Positions 1 to 6,725 of a stretch of 6,725 nucleotides of DNA are shown here, in pieces. The stretch is from an uncultured Collinsella sp. (GTDB lineage: Bacteria; Actinomycetota; Coriobacteriia; Coriobacteriales; Coriobacteriaceae), in NCBI GenBank assembly GCA_902474645.1, contig CABRWN010000118.1, positions 1 through 6,725 of the forward strand. Direction: 5' to 3'. Numbering within the stretch: the first letter of the stretch is position 1; every line of letters starts with the position of its first letter. Made by a program: the position numbers and the translations under genes. The notes under the pieces were generated by a model. That model saw only the letters and a program-made list of their open reading frames with translations, ran no database searches and had not been told where the DNA came from.

Positions 1-73
1 GGAATTGGTAGACGCGCCAGATTTAGGTTCTGGTGGGATTCCCGTGAAGGTTCGAGTCCTTTCGCCCGCACCA
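1..73 (+). tRNA. tRNA-Leu(UAG), 5'-truncated by the window edge
   Basis: This is the 3' part of a class II tRNA that reads CUA (and, by wobble, other CUN) leucine codons. The anticodon stem CCAGA (17-21) pairs with TCTGG (29-33) around the loop TTTAGGT, which gives anticodon TAG at 24-26. A long variable arm follows (GGG-ATT-CCC, about 35-43), as expected for Leu. The T arm carries GGTTCGAGTCC. The 3' acceptor strand CGCCCGC (63-69) is followed by discriminator A70 and an encoded CCA (71-73). The 5' acceptor strand and the first D-stem bases, roughly a dozen nucleotides, lie before the window. No convincing terminator separates it from tig, so co-transcription cannot be excluded. Confidence 0.95.
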
Positions 74-152
74 ACGCACCCGCGTCGGCTTATGCCCTCG
101 CGACACTTTGTTGCATAAAGGTACCAGCACCTCAGATAAGCTGGGCAGTATG

Positions 153-158
153 AGGAGG
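153..158 (+). promoter_or_regulatory. Shine-Dalgarno AGGAGG that decides the tig start
   Basis: This perfect AGGAGG lies 6 nt before TTG at 165, 3 nt before GTG at 162, and partly overlaps an in-frame ATG at 150. The spacing favours TTG 165. That choice also puts the trigger-factor signature GFRxGKxP at residues 43-50, the same numbering as the E. coli protein. The ATG at 150 has no usable ribosome-binding site of its own. Confidence 0.75.
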
Positions 159-164
159 AACGTG

Positions 165-1463
165 TTGAACATCACCGCTTCTGACGTCAAGGACGCCAAG
201 CTCACCGCTACGGTCACCATCCCGGCCGCCGACGTCGACGCCGCGATCAAGAAGGCCTACAAGGACACCGCCAAGAAGTACCGCTTCCCGGGCTTCCGCG
301 CTGGCAAGGCCCCCCGTCCGGTCATCGACTCCGCTCTTGGCGCCGAGGCTACCCTCGCTCAGGCCACCAACGACCTGATCGCCGCCAACGAGCCCGCCGT
401 CCTCAACGAGCTGGACATCGTCCCCACCAAGAACGGTGACTACAAGGAGCTCGACCTCGCCAAGGATCACGAGGACTACACCTACACCGTCGAGTTCTCC
501 CTGCGTCCTGCTGCTGAGCTCTCCTCCTTCGACGCCGTCGAGATCGAGATGCCTCCCGCGGAGGTCACCGAGTCCGAGATCAACAACCAGGTCGAGATGC
601 TTCTCAACTACCGTGCCACCTTCGAGGACGTCGAGGGTCGCGCCGTCGAGGCTGACGACTATGTGACCGTCGACCTCAAGGCTGTCGAGAACGCCGACAA
701 CTTCGCCGCCGAGGGCCGCATGCTCATCGCCGGTAGCGACAGCAACCCCAAGGAGTTCAACGAGGCCCTGATCGGCGCTAACGTTGACGACGTCAAGACC
801 GTCACCTGGACCGACGAGGTCGAGGAGGGCGAGGAGGCCGAGACCCACTCCGTCGAGGTCACCGTCAAGGGCATCAAGGTCCGCAACACCCCCGAGCTCA
901 CCGACGAGCTCGTCAAGTCCGACTTTGGCTTCGACAGCATCGACGCTATGCGCGACGCCATCAAGATCGAGATCGAGCAGGACAAGGCTTCTCGCCTCCC
1001 GGCCGAGAAGGAGAACCGTTGCGTCTCCGCCCTCGCCGAGCGCCTGCAGCTCGACGAGATGGACGCCGACTACGAGCAGTCCGTCTTTGAGGAGCTTGGC
1101 CAGAACTTCCTGTCCAACCTCGCCGCCCGCGGCATGACGCTGGACACCTGGCTGCCCGCTTCCGGCCTGACCATGGAGCAGTTCATCGGCGACCTGCACA
1201 AGCAGGCCAACGACGTTGCCCGTGAGTCCCTGGCCCTCGACGCCCTCGCCCGCGAGCTCAAGATCGAGGTCACCGAGGACGACATCAACGCCGAGTTCGA
1301 GAAGGCCGGCGTCAAGGACGTCGAGGCTTCCAAGGCCGAGTTTATCGCCGATGGCCGCATGCCTGCCGTCCGCGAGTCCATCCGTCGTTCCAAGGCCGTC
1401 GACCACCTGGTCGAGAACGCCAAGGTGACCGAGGTCGACGAGACCGCCAAGGACGCCGAGTAA
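165..1463 (+). CDS. tig: Trigger factor, ribosome-associated chaperone
   Basis: The product is 432 aa, the normal family length. Trigger factor binds ribosomal protein L23 at the exit tunnel and shields nascent chains; the family also has peptidyl-prolyl isomerase activity. Visible parts: an N-terminal ribosome-binding domain (about 1-115) with signature GFRAGKAP at 43-50; a middle FKBP-like domain (about 160-242) running from DDYVTVDL to VTVKGIKV; and a long helical C-terminal substrate-binding domain (about 245-420) with an acidic tail. The FKBP domain is divergent: it lacks the IPGFE-type motif of active enzymes and reads GSDSNPKEFNEALIG there, so isomerase activity is doubtful. Codons are strongly biased to C/G-ending forms, more so than in clpP and clpX, suggesting high expression. 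The start is TTG 165 after AGGAGG; GTG 162 (433 aa) or ATG 150 (437 aa) are alternatives. The product call is certain and the start is probable. Confidence 0.96.
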   Translation: MNITASDVKDAKLTATVTIPAADVDAAIKKAYKDTAKKYRFPGFRAGKAPRPVIDSALGAEATLAQATNDLIAANEPAVLNELDIVPTKNGDYKELDLAKDHEDYTYTVEFSLRPAAELSSFDAVEIEMPPAEVTESEINNQVEMLLNYRATFEDVEGRAVEADDYVTVDLKAVENADNFAAEGRMLIAGSDSNPKEFNEALIGANVDDVKTVTWTDEVEEGEEAETHSVEVTVKGIKVRNTPELTDELVKSDFGFDSIDAMRDAIKIEIEQDKASRLPAEKENRCVSALAERLQLDEMDADYEQSVFEELGQNFLSNLAARGMTLDTWLPASGLTMEQFIGDLHKQANDVARESLALDALARELKIEVTEDDINAEFEKAGVKDVEASKAEFIADGRMPAVRESIRRSKAVDHLVENAKVTEVDETAKDAE

Positions 1464-1520
1464 TTCTCGCCACCTTGCCCGCGAGCGCATGGGTGCGCCC
1501 GTGATGGGGTAAAGTTATAC

Positions 1521-1534
1521 ACCGGTTATCCGGT
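1521..1534 (+). repeat. Small inverted repeat ACCGG-TTAT-CCGGT
   Basis: This perfect 5-bp inverted repeat with a 4-nt spacer lies in the tig-clpP gap, just upstream of the larger hairpin. It could be a small operator or a minor RNA hairpin. It does not match any regulator site I recognise, and its short length makes chance a real possibility. Confidence 0.3.
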
Positions 1535-1539
1535 TGCTT

Positions 1540-1580
1540 CGTACGGTGCCAGCCAATGCATAGCATGCGGGCACCGTACG
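1540..1580 (+). terminator. Strong hairpin between tig and clpP; possible partial terminator or processing site
   Basis: CGTACGGTGCC (1540-1550) pairs perfectly with GGCACCGTACG (1570-1580), an 11-bp stem. The 19-nt loop can itself fold, with GCAT (1558-1561) pairing ATGC (1565-1568). The following bases TTTATCT are only weakly T-rich, so it is not a textbook intrinsic terminator. It ends 47 bases before the clpP start. A plausible role, inferred only, is to lower readthrough from strongly expressed tig into clpPX or to mark an RNA-processing site. An operator for a dimeric protein is an alternative. I could not place a convincing clpP promoter anywhere in this gap. Confidence 0.5.
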
Positions 1581-1626
1581 TTTATCTAGAACCAATTTGG
1601 TCCGCAAGAGAGAAATGGAGATGCGT

Positions 1627-2247
1627 ATGATCGCCAAGTTCGATTCCGCCCTCGTGCCATACGTTATCGAGCAGACGCCGCGCGGCGAGCGCAGCTACGA
1701 TATCTATTCGCGCCTGCTCAACGACCGCATCATCTTCTTGGGCGAGGAGATCAACTCCGTCAGCGCCAACCTGGTCGTTGCCCAGCTGCTGCATCTTGAG
1801 AGCCAGGATGCCGAGAAGGATATCTCGCTCTACATCAATTCGCCCGGTGGCGAGGTTTACTCCGGCCTGGCGATTCTTGACACCATGAACTTCATCAAGC
1901 CGCAGGTCTCGACCATTTGCGTCGGTATGGCCGCGTCCATGGCCGCCGTGCTGCTTTCGGCCGGCGCCAAGGGCAAGCGCTTCTGCCTGCCGCACTCCAA
2001 GGTCATGATTCACCAGCCCAGCGGCGGTGCCCAGGGCCAGCAGACCGAGATCGAGATCGTGGCCGAAGAGATCAAGAAGACTCGTCGCGAGCTCAACCAG
2101 ATCCTGTCCGACGCCTCGGGCCAGCCCATCGAGAAGGTCCAGGCCGACACCGAGCGCGACAACTACCTGACCGCTTCCGAGGCCCTCGACTACGGTCTGA
2201 TCGACCGTATCGTCACCTCGCGCGATCTCGCCGCGAAGGACGCCTAG
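1627..2247 (+). CDS. clpP: ATP-dependent Clp protease proteolytic subunit
   Basis: The product is 206 aa, the usual ClpP length. ClpP forms a double-heptamer serine-protease chamber in the cytoplasm and degrades proteins threaded in by ClpX or other Clp ATPases. The catalytic triad is complete: Ser104 in GMAASMAA, His129 in VMIHQP and Asp178 in DTERDNY. The spacings of 25 and 49 residues equal those of E. coli ClpP. The N-terminal axial-loop region LVPYVIEQT...RGERSYDIYSRLL and the oxyanion-region motif NSPGGEVYSG are also present. Three in-frame ATGs lie at 1615, 1621 and 1627. ATG 1627 is preferred because GGAG (1617-1620) lies 6 nt before it and the resulting N terminus (MIAKFDSALVPYV) fits the family. 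clpX follows after one base, so the two are surely co-transcribed. This locus has one clpP, unlike the clpP1-clpP2 pair of most Actinobacteria. A second copy could lie elsewhere. Confidence 0.97.
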   Translation: MIAKFDSALVPYVIEQTPRGERSYDIYSRLLNDRIIFLGEEINSVSANLVVAQLLHLESQDAEKDISLYINSPGGEVYSGLAILDTMNFIKPQVSTICVGMAASMAAVLLSAGAKGKRFCLPHSKVMIHQPSGGAQGQQTEIEIVAEEIKKTRRELNQILSDASGQPIEKVQADTERDNYLTASEALDYGLIDRIVTSRDLAAKDA

Positions 2248-2248
2248 G

Positions 2249-3655
2249 ATGGCAGGAAACATGCAGGACAACTTTGACGAGAACGGCAACCCTATCCGCT
2301 GCTCCTTCTGTGGAAAAGAGCAGGGCCAGGTCCGTCGCCTCGTAAAGGGTCCGACCAACATCTTTATTTGCGACGAGTGCGTCGCCGCCTGCTCCGAGAT
2401 CCTTGAGGAGTCGCTTGCTTCGGACTTTATGGACGCTGCCCGCAACGGCAAGCTGCCGGGCTTCCTCAACGACCACGGCCAGGCTGCTGGGCAGCCCGTC
2501 GTGGACCCCGAGACCGAGGGCTTTGAGCTCGAGGACGACCGCCAGGTCATCACGCACGTGCCGACCCCGCACGAGATCTATGACGAGCTTTCGGCCTATG
2601 TCATGGGCCAGGAGGACGCCAAGCGCGCCATGTCGGTGGCCGTGTACAACCACTATCGCCGCGTGATTGAGGGCGGCGCTGCGGTGTCTGCCTTTGATGA
2701 CGACATGGGCTCGCAGTTCGACGACGATATGGACGAGGTAGAGCTCGCCAAGTCCAACATTTTGCTGCTCGGTCCCACCGGTACCGGTAAGACCCTGTTG
2801 GCCCAGACGCTCGCCCGCATCCTCGAGGTGCCGTTTGCCATCGCCGACGCCACTGCGCTCACCGAGGCCGGTTACGTTGGCGAGGACGTGGAGAACATCC
2901 TGCTCAAGCTTATCAATGCTGCCGATGGCGACATTGAGCGCGCGCAGGTTGGCATCATCTACGTGGACGAGATTGACAAGATTGCCCGCAAGGCCGAGAA
3001 CCTCTCTATTACCCGCGACGTTTCGGGCGAGGGCGTTCAGCAGGCGCTGCTTAAGATTCTTGAGGGCACGGTGGCGAGCGTTCCGCCCACCGGCGGCCGC
3101 AAGCATCCCCAGCAGGAGCTGCTGCAGATCGACACGACTAACATCCTGTTCATCTGCGGCGGTGCCTTCGTTGGTCTGGACAAGATCATCGCCGACCGCG
3201 TGGGTAACAAGGGCGTGGGCTTTAACTCCGAGATCGCCGGCCCCACCTCGGTCGACGAGAACGATCTGCTGCGTCAGGTGCTTCCGCAGGACCTCAACGC
3301 CTTTGGCATGATCCCCGAGTTTGTGGGACGTACGCCCGTCGTCACCCAGACGCAAGCGCTTGACGAGGACGACTTGGTGTCGATTCTGACCGAGCCCAAG
3401 AACGCCGTGGTGCGCCAGTATCGTAAGATGTTCCAGCTCGAGGACGTTGAGCTTGAGTTTGAGGACGCGGCTCTGCATGAGATCGCCCGCATGGCGCTTG
3501 CCCGCAAGACCGGCGCCCGCGGCCTGCGCTCCATCTGCGAGGACGTTCTGCAGCAGACGATGTTCGATCTGCCCAGTGAGGAGGGCGTTTCCAAGGTCGT
3601 TGTGACCGAAGCCTCCGTCAAGGGTGAAGAACAGCCCCAGCGCATCTACGGGTAA
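2249..3655 (+). CDS. clpX: ATP-dependent Clp protease, ATP-binding subunit ClpX
   Basis: The product is 468 aa. ClpX is a hexameric AAA+ unfoldase that recognises tagged or misfolded proteins and threads them into ClpP. The N-terminal zinc-binding domain has Cys18, Cys21, Cys41 and Cys44. Walker A is GPTGTGKT (175-182) and Walker B is IIYVDEID with Asp240 and Glu241. Pore-1 loop GYVGED is at 208-213 and the RKH loop at 284-286. Arg361 in IPEFVGR is the likely arginine finger, and sensor 2 GARGLR is at 422-427. The ClpP-docking tripeptide appears as VGF (323-325) where E. coli has IGF. Between the conserved NHYRR helix and Walker A there is a longer, acidic segment with FDDDM twice (149-153 and 157-161). 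ATG 2249 is chosen because GAAGGA (2235-2240) lies 8 nt before it. The gene starts one base after the clpP stop, which suggests translational coupling, and it is followed by a strong terminator. Confidence 0.98.
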   Translation: MAGNMQDNFDENGNPIRCSFCGKEQGQVRRLVKGPTNIFICDECVAACSEILEESLASDFMDAARNGKLPGFLNDHGQAAGQPVVDPETEGFELEDDRQVITHVPTPHEIYDELSAYVMGQEDAKRAMSVAVYNHYRRVIEGGAAVSAFDDDMGSQFDDDMDEVELAKSNILLLGPTGTGKTLLAQTLARILEVPFAIADATALTEAGYVGEDVENILLKLINAADGDIERAQVGIIYVDEIDKIARKAENLSITRDVSGEGVQQALLKILEGTVASVPPTGGRKHPQQELLQIDTTNILFICGGAFVGLDKIIADRVGNKGVGFNSEIAGPTSVDENDLLRQVLPQDLNAFGMIPEFVGRTPVVTQTQALDEDDLVSILTEPKNAVVRQYRKMFQLEDVELEFEDAALHEIARMALARKTGARGLRSICEDVLQQTMFDLPSEEGVSKVVVTEASVKGEEQPQRIYG

Positions 3656-3676
3656 ACCTGCCAAAAACTTGCTTGC

Positions 3677-3713
3677 AAATAGCCTCCGACTACCCACAGT
3701 CGGAGGCTATTTT
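3677..3713 (+). terminator. Intrinsic terminator after clpX
   Basis: A perfect 15-bp stem (3677-3691 with 3698-3712) encloses the 6-nt loop ACCCAC. The core is GCCTCCGACT / AGTCGGAGGC, flanked by A residues on the left and T residues on the right (TATTTTAT). It begins 22 bases after the clpX stop and separates the tig-clpP-clpX group from valS. The A/T flanks could permit some termination in the reverse direction, but no opposing gene is visible here. Confidence 0.93.
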
Positions 3714-3741
3714 ATAGATACGCAATAACCCCAACTACCTG

Positions 3742-3750
3742 TGTTATTCT
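3742..3750 (+). promoter_or_regulatory. Candidate extended -10 promoter element for valS
   Basis: TGTTATTCT matches the pattern TGn followed by a -10 hexamer TATTCT (four of six consensus bases, including the key TA...T). No good -35 is found 16-18 bases upstream, which is tolerable for an extended -10 promoter. It lies between the clpX terminator and the valS-leader repeat, where a valS promoter is required. Transcription would start near 3757 and leave a leader of roughly 185 nt. Weak evidence. Confidence 0.3.
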
Positions 3751-3806
3751 GTGTGTCTGTTTAAGCCTCAGCGAAGTCATATCAGACTGAAGTAATCGAT
3801 ACCTAA

Positions 3807-3921
3807 GGGGAGGAATGTAGGCCCGATTTTCGTAGATTCCGCACGAGCCGAAGACCACTTAATGTGGTCTTCGTGCGAGCCAGGACTTGACCGAGCGAAA
3901 ATCGGGCCTACATTCCTCCCC
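3807..3921 (+). repeat. 115-bp element with perfect 26-bp inverted ends in the valS leader
   Basis: The arm at 3807-3832 is an exact reverse complement of 3896-3921, with no mismatch over 26 bp. The arms start GGGGAGGAATG and end CATTCCTCCCC. The 63-nt interior holds a second stem-loop (described separately). No direct target duplication is visible at the edges (left flank CCTAA, right flank GATGG). The element ends 20 bases before the valS ATG and must be transcribed with valS if the promoter lies upstream. It could be a MITE-like or REP-like intergenic repeat, or a leader structure that controls valS. It has no T-box consensus. Short frames can be drawn through it but look spurious. Confidence 0.85.
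3846..3880 (-). repeat. 35-nt hairpin core, copy 1 (inside the valS-leader element)
   Basis: CGAAGACCAC (3849-3858) pairs with GTGGTCTTCG (3864-3873), 10 bp around the loop TTAAT. An alternative fold pairs GCACGA (3841-3846) with TCGTGC (3871-3876) and bulges five bases, extending the stem to 13 bp. Read on the minus strand, this 35-nt block matches bases 6691-6725 at 33 of 35 positions. Strand is given relative to the downstream copy. Confidence 0.85.
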
Positions 3922-3930
3922 GATGGGCAA

Positions 3931-3935
3931 GGGAG
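3931..3935 (+). promoter_or_regulatory. valS ribosome-binding site, possibly maskable
   Basis: GGGAG lies 6 nt before ATG 3942. The bases CTCCC at 3916-3920, within the right arm of the leader inverted repeat, are complementary to it across a 10-nt loop. They cannot pair with the left repeat arm and with this site at the same time, so two exclusive structures are possible. Confidence 0.7.
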
Positions 3936-3941
3936 AGATAT

Positions 3942-6638
<2,697 letters not shown>

Positions 6639-6690
6639 GCGTTACTGGGGGACGCGGTTTGGGGCATTGCTCGCTACTGCGGACAGTCCT

Positions 6691-6725
6691 GCTCGCACGA
6701 AGGCCACATTAAGTGGCCTTCGGCT
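6691..6725 (+). repeat. 35-nt hairpin core, copy 2, downstream of valS (cut by window end)
   Basis: CGAAGGCCAC (6698-6707) pairs with GTGGCCTTCG (6713-6722), a 10-bp stem with loop ATTAA. The block is an inverted copy of 3846-3880 with two differences, at 6703 and 6717, which pair with each other. The bases before it (AGTCCT, 6685-6690) also resemble the copy 1 surroundings. The partner of any outer arm would lie beyond the window. It begins 52 bases after the valS stop. No T-run is visible, so calling it a terminator is not supported. Confidence 0.85.

Noticed and set aside
90..118. TTATGC / GCATAA inverted repeat between tRNA-Leu and tig as a tRNA terminator
   Set aside because: It has only 6 bp, AT-rich, around a 17-nt loop, with no T-tract after it.
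111..140. tig promoter made of TTGCAT (111-116) and GATAAG (135-140)
   Set aside because: The 18-nt spacing is acceptable, but the -35 matches only three consensus bases and the -10 four, without the final T. It is too weak to annotate. tig may have this promoter or share the tRNA transcript.
132..1490. Long open frame of about 450 codons on the minus strand, antisense to tig
   Set aside because: It is a shadow of the strong G/C third-position bias of tig. Its product is a low-complexity Leu/Val/Gly/Asp-rich sequence with no recognisable domain, and tig itself is certain.
1485..1498. GCGCA-TGGG-TGCGC repeat after tig as a ClgR-type operator
   Set aside because: The CGC...GCG half-sites are 6 bases apart, not the 5 of the CGCYNANRGCG pattern I recall for ClgR, and the flanks do not fit. 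No CIRCE, HAIR or CtsR site was found in this gap either. It remains a 5-bp hairpin that could be chance.
2213..3697. About 494-codon frame on the minus strand, antisense to clpX
   Set aside because: Same codon-bias shadow. It also runs through the clpX terminator and has no recognisable protein family.
3807..3921. Complete insertion sequence
   Set aside because: At 115 bp it has no room for a transposase, and no target-site duplication is visible. A non-autonomous MITE-like element remains possible and is reported as a finding.
3714..3941. T-box riboswitch before valS
   Set aside because: A T-box is common before aminoacyl-tRNA synthetase genes in Gram-positives. The conserved AGGGTGGNACCGCG antiterminator sequence is absent, and no terminator lies between the leader and valS.

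Overview
The window is a housekeeping segment of a high-GC Gram-positive-like chromosome, all read on the + strand: the 3' part of a tRNA-Leu gene, then tig (trigger factor), clpP, clpX and valS. GC-rich codons, protein sequences close to the actinobacterial/firmicute type and a single clpP between tig and clpX suggest Coriobacteriia, possibly Collinsella or a relative. Most other Actinobacteria carry a clpP1-clpP2 pair. The taxon is an inference from the sequence and could not be checked by a search.

Layout: bases 1-73 hold tRNA-Leu(UAG), missing its first dozen or so bases and with an encoded CCA. Bases 165-1463 are tig, most likely starting at a TTG placed 6 nt after a perfect AGGAGG. Bases 1464-1626 are a gap with a strong 11-bp hairpin. 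Bases 1627-2247 are clpP with a complete Ser-His-Asp triad. Bases 2249-3655 are clpX, one base after the clpP stop. Bases 3677-3713 are a textbook intrinsic terminator that closes the tig-clpP-clpX group. Bases 3714-3941 are a 228-bp leader before valS, with a weak extended -10 candidate and a 115-bp element bounded by perfect 26-bp inverted repeats. Bases 3942-6638 are valS, complete. Bases 6639-6725 contain a second, inverted copy of the hairpin at the centre of the valS-leader element, cut by the window end.

Together, trigger factor folds nascent chains at the ribosome exit, and ClpX unfolds proteins and feeds them to the ClpP chamber, so the first three genes form a protein quality-control group. 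ValRS is a separate transcription unit that charges tRNA-Val.

The protein genes are ordinary. The part least explained is the repeated structured element on both sides of valS. Two 35-nt cores differ at only two positions, and those two positions pair with each other (A-U versus G-C). This suggests that RNA or DNA secondary structure is conserved. The upstream copy also puts an anti-Shine-Dalgarno-like CCUCCCC just in front of the valS ribosome-binding site. Whether this is a dispersed intergenic repeat or a valS regulator cannot be decided from this window.
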